Source of the DNA: Candidatus Bipolaricaulota bacterium
GTDB lineage: Bacteria > Bipolaricaulota > Bipolaricaulia > Bipolaricaulales > Bipolaricaulaceae
Assembly: GCA_025060415.1 (NCBI GenBank)
Contig: JANXBT010000002.1
Coordinates: 372,001-436,000 of the forward strand
Length of the DNA: 64,000 nt
Direction: 5' to 3'
Part shown: positions 55,617 to 64,000 of the stretch, piece after piece
How the letters are laid out: each line of letters starts with the position of its first letter
How positions within the stretch are numbered: position 1 is the first letter of the stretch
Notes under the pieces: generated by a model
The model's input: only the letters and a program-made list of their open reading frames with translations
What the model was told of the DNA's origin: nothing
Databases searched by the model: none
Position numbers and translations under genes: made by a program

Positions 55617-56113
55617 GGCCGCGGCCGGTCGAAGGAGAGCTTGCGCAGCTCCGTGCCGTCGGGCCGGATGGCCCACGCCCCCCAGCTCCCGCCCCGGTTG
55701 GAGTTGAACACGATCGTCCCGTCGGCGGCCCAGAAGGGGTTCACGTCCAGGGCGGGATCGGTGGTGAGCCGCTGCACCCGGCCGGTGGCCACCTCGACCA
55801 CAAAGAGGTCCCAGTTGTCCTTCTCCTGCATGCCGATGAAGGCCAGCCGCGCCCCGTCCGGCGACCAGGTGGGGTAGACCACGTCCTGATCCATGCGCAC
55901 CAGGAGCCGCTCCTCCTGGCTTTGGAGGTCCAGGACGTAAAGGCCGTAGGTGCGGGCTCCGCCGGGGCGCGCCACGTACGCCAGGAACCGGCCGTCCGGG
56001 GACAGCACGGGCTGCCAGAAGTCCACCGGCTGCTCCCGCGCGCCAAAGAGAAGGGAGCAGCCGCCAAGGCCCAGGGCGAGGGCGCCGAGGAGCACGAGTT
56101 TGGCCGCTTTCAT
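55613..56113 (-). CDS. TolB-like beta-propeller lipoprotein
   Basis: 166 residues. Lipoprotein signal peptide with lipobox LGGC (MKAAKLVLLGALALGLGGCS). Repeated PD40/WD40-like strands follow: PVLSPDGRFLAYVARPGG, YVLDLQSQEERLLVR, PTWSPDGARLAFIGMQE, LFVVEVATGRVQRLTTDP and ADGTIVFNSNRGG. The propeller is short, about three to four blades, so it is probably partial or oligomeric. Located at the outer leaflet of the inner membrane or outer membrane. Divergent from prmC with a 55-bp gap. Confidence 0.82.
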   Translation of the reverse strand: MKAAKLVLLGALALGLGGCSLLFGAREQPVDFWQPVLSPDGRFLAYVARPGGARTYGLYVLDLQSQEERLLVRMDQDVVYPTWSPDGARLAFIGMQEKDNWDLFVVEVATGRVQRLTTDPALDVNPFWAADGTIVFNSNRGGSWGAWAIRPDGTELRKLSFDRPRP

Positions 56114-56168
56114 GTGGCGTCGAACCCCCTCCGTTTCGGTAGAATCGGACGCATTGTACGGGCCGGGC

Positions 56169-56999
56169 ATGCGGGCCACCAAGACGGAGGAGCTTTTGCG
56201 GTGGGGCGCGGCGCGCCTGCGGGGGCTGGCCGACCCCGGGCGGGAAGCGCGCCGGGCTCTGGCCCTGGCCTGCGGCGCGGACGGCCTCCTCCCCGAGCGG
56301 CTCCGCCCCTATGAGGTCCAGCGGTTCCGGCGCCTGGTGGAGGCGCGGGCCCGCGGCCTCCCCTGGCCCGCCCTGGAGGGCAGCACCGCCTTCCTGGACT
56401 TCGAGGTCCTGGTCCCGCCGGGCGTGTTCGTCCCCCGGCCGGAGACGGAGGAGCTGGCCGAGCTGGCCCTGCGGATCTGGCGGGATCTGCCCGGCTCCCC
56501 CCGGGCCCTGGACTGGGGCACGGGGACCGGGGTCCTGGCCCTGGCCTTGGCCCGGGCCCGGCCCACGGCCGAGGTGTGGGCCCTGGACGTCAGCGCCCGC
56601 GCCGTGGCCGCCGCCCGCCGCAACGCCCAACGGCTGGGCCTCCGCCTCCACCTCCTCCGCTCCCACGGCTTCGCCCGCGTTACGGGGAAATTCCAGCTCC
56701 TCGTGGCCAACCCGCCCTACATCCCCACCGCCCAGCTCGCCCGTTTGCCCCGGGACGTGCGGGCGGTGGACCCCCGCCGGGCCCTGGACGGGGGGCCGGA
56801 CGGCCTCCGCTGGATCCGCGCGCTCCTTTGGGAGGGCCCGGACTTCCTCACCCCCGGCGGGTTCCTCCTCCTGGAGATCGGCCACGATCAAGGGGAGGCC
56901 GTGCTTCGGCTGGCCCGCGCCGCGGGCGCCTGGAAGGAGGCCTGCGTCCTCCGCGACCTCGCGGGCCGACCCCGCTTCTTCTGGGGGCAACGGTGCTAG
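56169..56999 (+). CDS. prmC: peptide chain release factor glutamine methyltransferase
   Basis: 276 residues. Methylates the GGQ glutamine of RF1/RF2 using SAM. N-terminal helical domain, then ALDWGTGTGVLALALAR (SAM-binding, around residue 115), VWALDVSARAVAAARRNA and NPPYIPTAQL, with the NPPY catalytic motif at about residues 180-183. Typical length. Its 3' end overlaps the next gene start by 7 bp. Confidence 0.95.
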   Translation: MRATKTEELLRWGAARLRGLADPGREARRALALACGADGLLPERLRPYEVQRFRRLVEARARGLPWPALEGSTAFLDFEVLVPPGVFVPRPETEELAELALRIWRDLPGSPRALDWGTGTGVLALALARARPTAEVWALDVSARAVAAARRNAQRLGLRLHLLRSHGFARVTGKFQLLVANPPYIPTAQLARLPRDVRAVDPRRALDGGPDGLRWIRALLWEGPDFLTPGGFLLLEIGHDQGEAVLRLARAAGAWKEACVLRDLAGRPRFFWGQRC

Positions 57000-57670
57000 C
57001 CATCCAGGTCTCCGAGCTGCGCTTCGTCACGGAGGAGGGCGTGGGCGTGTTCGACGGGCTGAGCCTGAGCGTGCCGCGGGAGGGGTTCGTGTGGGTGGTG
57101 GGCCCGCCCGGCTCCGGGAAGACCCTGCTTTTGCGCATCCTCCTGCGGGAGGTGCGGCCCCAGGGGGGGCAGATCCTCCTCCTGGGCCGGAACATCCGGC
57201 GCATCTCCGCCAAGAGCTTCCGGGCCGTGCGCCGGCGCGTGGGGTACCTCCCCGAGGAGCCGCCCCTCCTGCGGGAGCGCACCGTCCTGGGCCACCTCCT
57301 CTTCAAGCTGCGGGCCCTGGGCCTGCGCGGCGAGGAGGCCCAGGACGCCCTCCACCGCGCCCTGGACCTGGCCGAGCTCAAGGAGATTGCGGAGCGCAAG
57401 GCCGCGGAACTGAGCCCCTTAGAGCAAAAGCGGCTGGGGTTGGCCCTTGCCCTCTTCCCGAACGCCGCCCTCCTCCTGTGCGATGACCCCCTGCGCGGCC
57501 TCGACCCCCGCGATCAGGAGAGGCTCCTGGGGACGTTGGAGCGCATCCACCGGGGCGGGGTGACGCTCCTCGGCACGGCCCGGGAGGAGGCCCTGCTGCG
57601 GGCCGCCGGCTTCGCCCCCGGAGGGGCCAAGCGCGCGTTGATCTACCTGCGGGAGCCGGTGCGCCCATGA
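56993..57670 (+). CDS. FtsE-like ABC ATPase with degenerate signature and Walker B
   Basis: 225 residues. Sequence begins LAIQVSELRFVTEEGVGVFDGLSL; Walker A is GPPGSGKTLLLR near residue 40. The ABC signature is LSPLEQKRL rather than LSGGEQQR, and Walker B ends LLCDDPLRGLD, where FtsE has ADEPTGNLD, so the catalytic Glu is Asp. ATPase activity may be weak or altered. GTG start at 56993 overlaps prmC. The 3' end overlaps the FtsX-like gene by 4 bp, which together with topology supports an FtsEX assignment over a general ABC protein. Confidence 0.75.
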   Translation: MLAIQVSELRFVTEEGVGVFDGLSLSVPREGFVWVVGPPGSGKTLLLRILLREVRPQGGQILLLGRNIRRISAKSFRAVRRRVGYLPEEPPLLRERTVLGHLLFKLRALGLRGEEAQDALHRALDLAELKEIAERKAAELSPLEQKRLGLALALFPNAALLLCDDPLRGLDPRDQERLLGTLERIHRGGVTLLGTAREEALLRAAGFAPGGAKRALIYLREPVRP

Positions 57671-58449
57671 GGGGCTTTAGCTACGTGCTCTTGGACTTCC
57701 TGCGCGCCAACCTCCGCCAGGCGGGCCGCCTGGGGGGTTGGGCCCTGGCCGTGGCCCTGGCCCTCGCCGGCGCCACCGCCCTCCTCTTCCTCCCCTTGGA
57801 CGCCGGCGGGGCCTCTACGGCGGGCCAACCGCTCCTCGTGCTGACCCTGGACCCCCTGCTCTCGGAGGCGGAGGTCAACCGCCTGGCCTGGCAGATCGGG
57901 GGCTGGCCGGAGGCCCTGCGCGTGAACTTCCGGTTCGCGGGGGAGACGGACCCCGAGCCGTTGGGGGAGCGGGCCCTGGTGGTGGAGGTGCGGCCGGGGG
58001 GGCAGGAGGCCCTCCTGGCCCGGCTGGCCAAGCTCGGGGGGATCCGCAAGGTCGCGGCCCTGGAGCGGCGGGCCGCGCCCGCGCCCTTCCCCTCGGCGGC
58101 GCGCCTCGGCGCCCTGGCCGCCCTGGTCCTCGGCCTGGGCCTGAGCCTGGCCCTGGGCTACCGCGCCGCGCGCCGGGCCGCCGCCCTGTGGAGGGAGGAG
58201 CGCGAGATCCTCCGCCTGGCGGGGCTCGGCCCCCTCCACCTGCAGGGGCCGTTTTGGGCCCTGGGCGTCCTCGTCGGCCTCCTGGGGGCCGCCCTCTTCC
58301 TCCTCGCCCTTCGGCTGGGCCTGCGCTTCCTCCCCCAGGACCCGGGCTGGCGCGCCCTGGCCCGGCAGACGCCGCTTTTGACCGGGGTTTCCTTCCCGGT
58401 GGGCGCGCTCCTTGGACTTTTAGGGAGCCTCCTGCGGCCTCACTCGTAG
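57667..58449 (+). CDS. ftsX: FtsX-like membrane protein
   Basis: 260 residues with four predicted membrane helices: one near residue 30, a periplasmic loop of about 110 residues, and three in the last third, the FtsX topology. The loop carries LVLTLDPLLSEAEVNRLAWQI and FAGETDPEPLGERALVVEV. FtsEX couples ATP hydrolysis to peptidoglycan hydrolase activation at division. Sequence divergence is high, so the name rests on topology and its pairing with the FtsE-like gene. Ends with a 10-bp overlap against the convergent exporter gene. Confidence 0.72.
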   Translation: MRGFSYVLLDFLRANLRQAGRLGGWALAVALALAGATALLFLPLDAGGASTAGQPLLVLTLDPLLSEAEVNRLAWQIGGWPEALRVNFRFAGETDPEPLGERALVVEVRPGGQEALLARLAKLGGIRKVAALERRAAPAPFPSAARLGALAALVLGLGLSLALGYRAARRAAALWREEREILRLAGLGPLHLQGPFWALGVLVGLLGAALFLLALRLGLRFLPQDPGWRALARQTPLLTGVSFPVGALLGLLGSLLRPHS

Positions 58450-59621
58450 CGCAGGGCCTCCACGGGCGGGAGCTTGGCCGCCCGGATGGCTGGGAAGAGC
58501 CCGGAGAGGGCCCCCACCGCGAACGCAAAGAGCAGGGATCCGAAAACGAGGCCCGCCGTGAGGGCGGGGGCGAACGCGCCCTGGGCCTCGAACACGCGGC
58601 TCACCACGAGGGTGGCCACCCAGGCCACCCCTAAGCCCGTGAGCAGGCCCAACGCCCCCCCGGCCAGGCCCATGAGCCCGGACTCAAAAAGGAAAAGGAG
58701 GAGCACATGGGAATCCTTGGCCCCGATGGCCTTGAGGACCCCGATCTCCCGGGTGCGCTCCAACACCGCGGTGTACATGGTGTTCATCACGCCCACCCCG
58801 CCCACAAGGAGGGCGATCCCCGCAATCCCCGCCAGGAAGGCCTGCACCCCGCGGATCACCGACTGGATGTTGCGGGTGAGGTCCTCGAAGTCCGTGAGGG
58901 CGGCGTTGCGCTCGCCCACGGCGCTCAGGTGGGCGCGGATCCGCTCGCGCACGAGGGCCATGTCCGCGCGGTCCGCCAGGCGCACCACGGCGTAGTGCAC
59001 GAGCTCGGGCCCGGGGAAGAGCTGGCGCAGCTCGGACAGGGAGATGACGAGGAGGTCGAGGAGGCTTAGGCCGCCGGTGGCGAACCCCCCAGCCCGCTGG
59101 GCCTGGAGGATCCCCACCACCCGGAAGGGGCGGCCCTCGATGCGCACGGTGTCCCCCGCCTCCGCGCCCAGCACCCGGGCGGTGCGGCTCCCCAAGAGGA
59201 CCTCGCCCGGCGCCTCCAGGGCCCGCCCGCTGGCCACCGTGAGGTTCATCTCCGTCACGAACTCCGCCATGGCCGGGTCGTAGCCCAACACGGCCAGGAA
59301 CCCCTTCCCGCCGGGGCCCTCCACGTAGGCCGTCTCCGTGCGCACGGCGATGGCGCTCTTCACCCCGGGGATGGCCCGCAGGGCCTCGACGTCCAGGCGG
59401 ATGCGCTGCCCCAGGTTCAGCCCGCGCGCGGTCACCAGGATCGTGTTGTACCCCACGATCTGCTCCACCCGCCGGGCGATCGTGCGCTGGAGCCCCTGCC
59501 CCACGGAGATCAAGGCCACCACGGCCGCCGTGCCGATGAGGATGCCGATCACCGTGAGCCAGGAGCGCAGGCCCCGATGGCGGATGTTGCGCAGGCTCAG
59601 GCGCAGGATGTCCAGGAGCAT
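58440..59621 (-). CDS. MacB/LolC-type ABC transporter permease
   Basis: 393 residues. N-terminal helix ([21 protein letters not shown]), a large periplasmic MacB-PCD-like domain (about 45-270), then three helices with [27 protein letters not shown], the characteristic FtsX/MacB stretch, and PVEALRYE at the end. Exports or extracts lipid-like or peptide cargo. The start overlaps the ATPase stop by 1 bp. Together with the ATPase and the small exported protein this forms a three-gene transporter unit. Confidence 0.92.
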   Translation of the reverse strand: MLLDILRLSLRNIRHRGLRSWLTVIGILIGTAAVVALISVGQGLQRTIARRVEQIVGYNTILVTARGLNLGQRIRLDVEALRAIPGVKSAIAVRTETAYVEGPGGKGFLAVLGYDPAMAEFVTEMNLTVASGRALEAPGEVLLGSRTARVLGAEAGDTVRIEGRPFRVVGILQAQRAGGFATGGLSLLDLLVISLSELRQLFPGPELVHYAVVRLADRADMALVRERIRAHLSAVGERNAALTDFEDLTRNIQSVIRGVQAFLAGIAGIALLVGGVGVMNTMYTAVLERTREIGVLKAIGAKDSHVLLLFLFESGLMGLAGGALGLLTGLGVAWVATLVVSRVFEAQGAFAPALTAGLVFGSLLFAFAVGALSGLFPAIRAAKLPPVEALRYE

Positions 59622-60301
59622 CAGGCCACCTCCACGATGCGGCCGTCCCGCAGGCGCAGCCGGGCCTGGGCCACCGCCGCCGCCTCCGGGTCGTGCGTGG
59701 CCAGGACGATCGTCCGCCCCTGCCGGTTCAGCTCGGCCAACAGGGCCAGGATCTCCCGGCCCGTGGCGGAGTCCAGGTTGCCCGTGGGCTCGTCGGCGAG
59801 AAGGAGGGCGGGGTCGGTGACGAGGGCCCGGGCCAGGGCCACCCGCTGCTGCTGGCCTCCCGAAAGCTGGTTGGGGCGGTGGCGGAGGCGGTCGCCCAGG
59901 CCCAGCCGCTCCAGGACGGCCCGGGCCCGCTGCCGCCGCTCCCGCCACGGCACGCCCAAAAACACCAGGGGCAGCTCCACGTTCTCCAAGGCGGTGAGGT
60001 TGGGCACGAGGTTGAACATCTGGAACACGAAGCCGATGCGCCTCCCCCGCAGCTCCGCCAGCCGCGCCCCGTTCAGGCGCGTGACGTCGGCGCCCTCCCA
60101 GAGGACCCTCCCCGCGGTGGGCCGGTCCAAAAGCCCAAGGAGGTGGAGGAGGGTGGACTTGCCCGAGCCCGAGGGGCCCATGAGGGCCAAGAAGTCGCCG
60201 GGCCGCACGGCCAGGTCCACCCCGCGCAGGGCGGGCACCTCCACCTCGCCCAAGCGGTAGACCTTGGTGACCCCCTGGAGCTCCACCAGGGCCGCGCTCA
60301 T
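59621..60301 (-). CDS. LolD/MacB-type ABC transporter ATPase
   Basis: 226 residues. Walker [17 protein letters not shown] near residue 41, Q-loop [18 protein letters not shown], signature [16 protein letters not shown], Walker [13 protein letters not shown], and H-loop [11 protein letters not shown] are all intact, unlike the nearby FtsE-like protein. Pairs with the downstream permease. Start overlaps the upstream gene (ATGA). Confidence 0.95.
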   Translation of the reverse strand: MSAALVELQGVTKVYRLGEVEVPALRGVDLAVRPGDFLALMGPSGSGKSTLLHLLGLLDRPTAGRVLWEGADVTRLNGARLAELRGRRIGFVFQMFNLVPNLTALENVELPLVFLGVPWRERRQRARAVLERLGLGDRLRHRPNQLSGGQQQRVALARALVTDPALLLADEPTGNLDSATGREILALLAELNRQGRTIVLATHDPEAAAVAQARLRLRDGRIVEVA

Positions 60302-60855
60302 GGCCGCCGGTACTCCACGAGCACCATCTCCCAGGTGATGCGGCCCCGCTCCCGCACCCGCAGGAGGGGCAGGAGGTACACGGGATCCCGCAGGCTGAAG
60401 CCCACCTCGATCAGGGTTTCCGGGCGGTCCGCCGGCCGGAACTCCCCAAGGAGGCAGGGGATCCCCGCGATCTCGCCCCGCTCGCGCACGAAGAACTCCC
60501 CCCCGGGGAGGGCGTAGCGCTCGCCCACCGCCAGGGCCTCGCGCCTCCGGATGAGCACGGCGAGGGCGGAGAGGTCCAGGGTGGGGTTGCCCATGGCCTG
60601 GACGAGCAAGGGGGCCCCGAGGAACCCCAGCACCGCGAGCTCCGCGGCCGTCCCCTCCAGGCTCAGGGCCATGTGCACCCGGAAGCGCCCCTCGGGCAGC
60701 CCCTCCACGCTCAGGCGCAGCGCCTGGGCCGGGCCGAGCCCGGCCAAGGCCCAAACCATCTCCGTCCTCCCCAGGGGGAAGTCCCTGAGCTCGGCCTGGG
60801 CCAGGCCCAGGACGCCGAAAACCCCCAAAACCGCGAAAACAAGGACGCGCCGCAT
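60298..60855 (-). CDS. exported protein linked to the ABC exporter
   Basis: 185 residues. Signal peptide MRRVLVFAVLGVFGVLGLAQAE; the mature domain has a repeating strand pattern (RFRVHMALSLEGTAAELAVLG, TLIEVGFSLRDPVYLLPLLRV) and ends MVLVEYRRP. No lipobox. No family recognised. First gene of the exporter unit and overlapping its ATPase, so it is likely a periplasmic substrate or accessory factor, in the place MacA holds in other systems, though it does not look like MacA. Confidence 0.65.
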   Translation of the reverse strand: MRRVLVFAVLGVFGVLGLAQAELRDFPLGRTEMVWALAGLGPAQALRLSVEGLPEGRFRVHMALSLEGTAAELAVLGFLGAPLLVQAMGNPTLDLSALAVLIRRREALAVGERYALPGGEFFVRERGEIAGIPCLLGEFRPADRPETLIEVGFSLRDPVYLLPLLRVRERGRITWEMVLVEYRRP

Positions 60856-60877
60856 GCTTGCCTCCGGATCCCCTATG

Positions 60878-61909
60878 CTACTCGGATTTTTTGTCCTGCT
60901 CCATGGGGACCGCGAGGCGCCCCCAGCGTAGGAGCCCTTGGCGCATGAGGAGGTAAAGGCCGAGCCCGACCTGGAGGAACTCCACGAAGCGAAAGAGGAG
61001 GTTGTAGGCGAAGGCGCTGGGGACGGGGATGCCGAGGAGCTGGAAGGCGCCGGCGCGGCCGCCGTCGGCCAGGCCCAGCCCGCCCGGGGTCAGCCAGAGG
61101 AAGGCCCCGATGAACACGTTCAGGGTGAAGAACAGGGAGAGCTGGGGGAAGGTGAAGAGGGCCTGGCGGGCGAAGTGGAAAAAGAGCTGGGGCCGGATGT
61201 AGGTGCAGAAGACGGCGGCCAGCTGGAGGGCCAGGGCCGCCAGGGCATGCCCCGGGCACTGGGCGAAGACCTCGTGGATCTGGTCCTCCATTTCCGCGGC
61301 GCCGGCCGCGAGCCGGGCCAGGGCCCTCCGCCCGGGGAGGAGGCGGCCCAGGGCCCGCAGGGCCCGGGAGATCCAGCGCCGGTTGCGGGTGAAGGAGACC
61401 GCGCCCAGGGCGAGCAGGACGACCATGACCCCGAACCCCAGGCCCAGGGCGCCCTTGCTCGCCAGGGACATGCTGGGGGAAACGAAGGCGAAGAACCCGC
61501 CGATGGCGGCGAAGGCAAGGAGGGAAAACCCGGCCAGCAGGCGCTCCACCAGCACCGTGGCCGTGACGCGGGCCAGGCTCACCCCCGCCTCCTTGGCCAC
61601 CCAGTACACCCGCACCGGCTCGCCCCCCAAGTACGCGGAGGGGGTGAGGTAGGTGACGGCGGACGCGGCGAGCATGGGGGCCAGGACCTTCTTCCAGGGG
61701 AGAGGGATGCCCGCGCCCCTAAGGAGCAGGTACCAGCTCCAGGTCCAGACAAAAAAGGAGAGGGCCACGTTGCCCACCACGGCTAAGAACCCCCAGCCGC
61801 CCACGGCCTGCAGCTCCTGCCACACGCGCCGGGGGTCGGAGGCGTAGATGAGGCCCACGAAAAGGCCCAGCCCCACGAGGACGAGGGCCGCGGACAGGAC
61901 CCGGCGCAG
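60878..61909 (-). CDS. LPG-synthase-like (UPF0104/AglD) membrane protein
   Basis: About 332-343 residues with seven to eight membrane segments. Family marks are TYLTPSAYLGGEPVRVYWVAKEAG near residue 75 and WLTPGGLGLADGG near residue 265, as in the lysylphosphatidylglycerol synthase transmembrane/AglD group. The C-terminal aminoacyl-transferase domain of MprF is absent, so it is a stand-alone membrane module. The first canonical start is GTG at 61876, inside helix 1. The frame continues upstream to about 61909 with ILRRVLSAALVLVGLG after GGGAGG, but only ATC/CTG are available as starts. N-terminus is therefore uncertain. Confidence 0.8.
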   Translation of the reverse strand: MRRVLSAALVLVGLGLFVGLIYASDPRRVWQELQAVGGWGFLAVVGNVALSFFVWTWSWYLLLRGAGIPLPWKKVLAPMLAASAVTYLTPSAYLGGEPVRVYWVAKEAGVSLARVTATVLVERLLAGFSLLAFAAIGGFFAFVSPSMSLASKGALGLGFGVMVVLLALGAVSFTRNRRWISRALRALGRLLPGRRALARLAAGAAEMEDQIHEVFAQCPGHALAALALQLAAVFCTYIRPQLFFHFARQALFTFPQLSLFFTLNVFIGAFLWLTPGGLGLADGGRAGAFQLLGIPVPSAFAYNLLFRFVEFLQVGLGLYLLMRQGLLRWGRLAVPMEQDKKSE

Positions 61910-61914
61910 GATGC

Positions 61915-62385
61915 CTACCTCCCTTCCAGGAAGCGTTTCAGGAGGGACAGGGCGGCCTCGCTGGCGGACCAGCGCACCCCCTGCCGGGAGCCCCGGAACT
62001 CGTGGCGTTCCACCTCCACCCCGTGGGGATGGGCCAGGGCCACGTACACCAGGCCCACGGGCTTTTCCGGGGTGCCGCCGGAGGGGCCGGCGATGCCCGT
62101 GATTGCCAGGGCCAAGTCCGCCTGGAGGAGGCGGCGCACGCCCTCGGCCATGGCCCGGGCGCAGGCTGCGGACACCGCACCGTGCCGCGCCAGCACCTCC
62201 GCCGGCACGCCCAACACCCCCTCCTTCACGGCGTTGGCGTAGGCCACAACCCCGCCCCGGAAGTAGGCGGAGGACCCGGGGACCTCGGTGAGGCGCATGC
62301 CCAGAAGGCCGCCCGTGCAGGATTCGGCCACGGCCAGGGTCAGGCCCCGCTCCCGCAACAGCCGTCCGACCTCCACCTCAAGCAA
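61915..62385 (-). CDS. pncC: CinA C-terminal domain protein / nicotinamide-nucleotide amidase
   Basis: 156 residues. Deamidates NMN to NaMN in NAD salvage. [23 protein letters not shown] with catalytic Ser, [31 protein letters not shown], and [23 protein letters not shown] are conserved. Stand-alone PncC length. TTG start at 62385 overlaps the sirtuin stop; GTG at 62376 is an alternative. The pairing with Sir2, which releases nicotinamide, makes sense for NAD recycling. Confidence 0.93.
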   Translation of the reverse strand: MLEVEVGRLLRERGLTLAVAESCTGGLLGMRLTEVPGSSAYFRGGVVAYANAVKEGVLGVPAEVLARHGAVSAACARAMAEGVRRLLQADLALAITGIAGPSGGTPEKPVGLVYVALAHPHGVEVERHEFRGSRQGVRWSASEAALSLLKRFLEGR

Positions 62386-63136
62386 GCTCCACCTCCAAGG
62401 CCCGCGCCAAAAGGCTCACCGCCTCCACCAGATCGCCCCGCAGGAGGACGTCCGCGTAGGCGTCGTAGGGGGTGGGCTCGGCGTTGGCGATGAGGAGCTG
62501 GGCTCCGCGGCTCACGGCGAAGGGCACGAGGCCCGCCACCGGCCACACCGTGAGGGAGGTGCCCAGGACGAACAGAAGGTCGGCTTCGGCCAGCTCCCGC
62601 TGGGCCACCGCGAAGTCGGGGGTCACGGGCTCCCCGAACAGCACCACGTCGGGCTTCACCAGGCCGCCGCACCCGCAGCGGGCCAGCCCGGTGCGCTCCA
62701 CCTCCGCCGCCACCCATTCCATGGGGTAGGAGGCCCGGCAGGAGAGGCAGGAGGCGGAGCGCACATGCCCGTGCACCTCCAGCACCCGCCGGGAGCCGGC
62801 CCGCTGATGGAGGCCATCGATGTTCTGGGTGATGATCCCCCGCAGGAGGCCCCGCGCCTCCAGGGCCGCCAGGAAGCGGTGCACGGGGTTGGGCTGGGCC
62901 TGGCGCATGGCCTGGAACCTCCAGAGCCAGAAGGCGTAGAAGGCCCGGGGGTCGCGTTGGAAGCCCTCGAGGGTCGAGACCTCTTCGGGGTTGTGGGTGC
63001 GCCAAAGGCCCTGGGGGCCGCGGAAGTCGGGGATGCCCGAAGGGGTGGAGACCCCAGCGCCCGTGAGGGCCCAGGCGCGGCCCGCCTCCTGCAGGAGGCG
63101 GGCCGCCAGGCGCACCGCGGAGGGCGCGATCCCCAT
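62378..63136 (-). CDS. cobB: Sir2-family NAD-dependent protein deacylase
   Basis: 252 residues. [19 protein letters not shown] near residue 23, [13 protein letters not shown] near residue 103 and the catalytic His in EVHGHV are intact. Zinc cysteines lie in SCLSCRA and [32 protein letters not shown] and [14 protein letters not shown] complete the NAD-binding fold. Class III-like bacterial size. It removes acyl groups from lysines and consumes NAD. Overlaps pncC. Confidence 0.95.
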   Translation of the reverse strand: MGIAPSAVRLAARLLQEAGRAWALTGAGVSTPSGIPDFRGPQGLWRTHNPEEVSTLEGFQRDPRAFYAFWLWRFQAMRQAQPNPVHRFLAALEARGLLRGIITQNIDGLHQRAGSRRVLEVHGHVRSASCLSCRASYPMEWVAAEVERTGLARCGCGGLVKPDVVLFGEPVTPDFAVAQRELAEADLLFVLGTSLTVWPVAGLVPFAVSRGAQLLIANAEPTPYDAYADVLLRGDLVEAVSLLARALEVELA

Positions 63137-63178
63137 ACGCTAAAGTCTCGGCTCCCTTGAGCCCCGGAGCAACCCCGG

Positions 63179-63207
63179 TTGTCCCCAAAACCGACGGGGA
63201 TTATCAT
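63179..63207 (+). promoter_or_regulatory. putative promoter of yebC
   Basis: TTGTCC and TATCAT are 17 bp apart, 14 bp before the yebC ATG. Confidence 0.5.
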
Positions 63208-63221
63208 TCGTTGGAGCAGCC

Positions 63222-63977
63222 ATGGCGGGGCATTCCAAGTGGGCCAACATCAAGTACCGCAAGGAGAAGCAAGACAAGAAGCGTTCCAACCTGTTTTCTA
63301 AACTCACCCGGGAGATCATCGTCTGCGCCCGCCAGGATCCCAACCCCGACACGAACCCCGCGCTGGCGGCGGCCATCGAGCGGGCCAAGGCCGCCAACAT
63401 GCCCAAGGAGAACATCGAGCGCGCCATCCAGCGCGCCGCGGGCGGGCTGGAGGGCACCAACCTCCAGGAGGTCATCTACGAGGGCTACGGTCCCGGCGGG
63501 GTGGCCATCCTCCTCCGGGCCTACACGGACAACCGCAACCGCACGGCCGCGGCCGTGCGCCACATCTTCGAAAAGCACGGGGGGAACCTCAGCGGCGAGG
63601 GCAGCGTGGCCTGGCAGTTCGAGCGCCGCGGCATCCTCCAGATCAAGGCCCTGCCCAAGGGCATGGACAAGGAGACCCTCATCCTCCTTGCGGCCGAGGC
63701 CGGCGCCGAGGACTTCGTGGAGGAGGACAACACCCTCACCTTCTACACCCAGCCCAAGGACCTGGCGGACGTGCGGGACGCCCTGCGGGAAAAGGGCGTG
63801 GAGATCGAGCGCGCGGTGATCGGGTTCCTGCCCAAGACCACGGTGCGGGTGGAGGGCCCGGAGGCGGAAAAGCTCCTGCGGCTCCTCGATGAGCTCGACG
63901 AGGCCGAGGAGATCCAGGAGGTCGTGGCCAACTTCGACATCCCCGACGAGATCCTGGCCAAGGTGGAAGGGGCCTAG
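63222..63977 (+). CDS. yebC: YebC/PmpR-family protein
   Basis: 251 residues, standard length. MAGHSKWANIKYRKEKQDKKR is the family start, then LAAAIERAKAANMPKENIERAI, EGYGPGGVAILL and NRTAAAVRHIFEKHGGNL. Reported as a transcription regulator in some bacteria and as a translation factor acting at polyproline stretches in others. This proline-rich proteome would suit the second role, but that is inference. Monocistronic as far as visible; ruvC, often next to it, is not within the last 23 bp. Confidence 0.96.
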   Translation: MAGHSKWANIKYRKEKQDKKRSNLFSKLTREIIVCARQDPNPDTNPALAAAIERAKAANMPKENIERAIQRAAGGLEGTNLQEVIYEGYGPGGVAILLRAYTDNRNRTAAAVRHIFEKHGGNLSGEGSVAWQFERRGILQIKALPKGMDKETLILLAAEAGAEDFVEEDNTLTFYTQPKDLADVRDALREKGVEIERAVIGFLPKTTVRVEGPEAEKLLRLLDELDEAEEIQEVVANFDIPDEILAKVEGA

Positions 63978-64000
63978 GCCTGCCAGAGCACGGCCAAAAC

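Overview
This window is about 64 kb of a GC-rich bacterial chromosome with tightly packed, often overlapping genes. F-type ATP synthase, bacterial RpoC, ribosome recycling factor, HPF, UppS, CdsA, MutS and FtsEX-like genes mark it as bacterial. A Pus10-type tRNA pseudouridine synthase, an EndoQ-type nuclease, an archaeal-like GlcNAc-1-phosphate transferase (now broken) and a KorABC 2-oxoacid:ferredoxin oxidoreductase are unusual company. Together with a Na+-type ATP synthase c subunit, they suggest a deep-branching, probably anaerobic and perhaps thermophilic lineage. Bipolaricaulota/Acetothermia-like bacteria are my best guess, but this is inference and was not tested by phylogeny.

Layout. 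1-7.7 kb (minus): hpf, a PP-loop ATPase, an FmdB-type zinc ribbon and rpoC in one run; rpoB is not next to rpoC. The CCA-adding enzyme lies upstream of hpf. 7.8-14.6 kb (plus): frr, then atpI-B-E-F-H-A-G-D with no atpC. 14.6-17.1 kb (minus): a HAD hydrolase, a circularly permuted GTPase fused to a MurQ-like SIS domain, and an adenosine-specific-kinase family protein. 17.1-18.6 kb: remains of two polysaccharide/lipid-sugar genes. 18.8-23.2 kb (minus): pus10, a Cas4/RecB-like Fe-S nuclease and korA-korB-korC. A tRNA-Pro gene is divergent from these and is followed by tldD and an MTH1187-family gene. 25-30.8 kb (minus): ndk-valS-folC-uppS-cdsA. 30.9-33.8 kb: metK, a flavodoxin and EndoQ.

From about 33.8 to 43.4 kb base composition and codon use shift toward A/T, most strongly between 33.8 and 38.2 kb. 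This is an accessory island of exported proteins: a frameshifted stomatin/SPFH gene, a P1-nuclease/PLC-like zinc domain fused to a VWA domain, a membrane-anchored protein built from four exact-period 28-residue repeats, several signal-peptide proteins of unknown function, a ribbon-helix-helix regulator and two paralogous FG-GAP repeat proteins. GC-rich core sequence resumes with a CoA-transferase. It continues with a metallopeptidase gene interrupted by an amber codon, two tandem YegS/DgkB lipid kinases, a decayed DUF362 gene, malQ, a 20-residue microprotein ORF, an Ig-like repeat protein, mutS, a DUF151 nuclease-like protein, ispD, a lipoprotein, prmC, ftsE/ftsX-like genes, a MacB/LolD-type exporter, an LPG-synthase-like membrane protein, pncC/cinA, a sirtuin and yebC.

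Putative SigA-type promoters (TTGnnn, 16-18 bp, TAnnnT) precede many transcription units. Six loci look disrupted: two glycan genes, SPFH, DUF362, the peptidase, and possibly an N-terminal start of the LPG-synthase-like gene.
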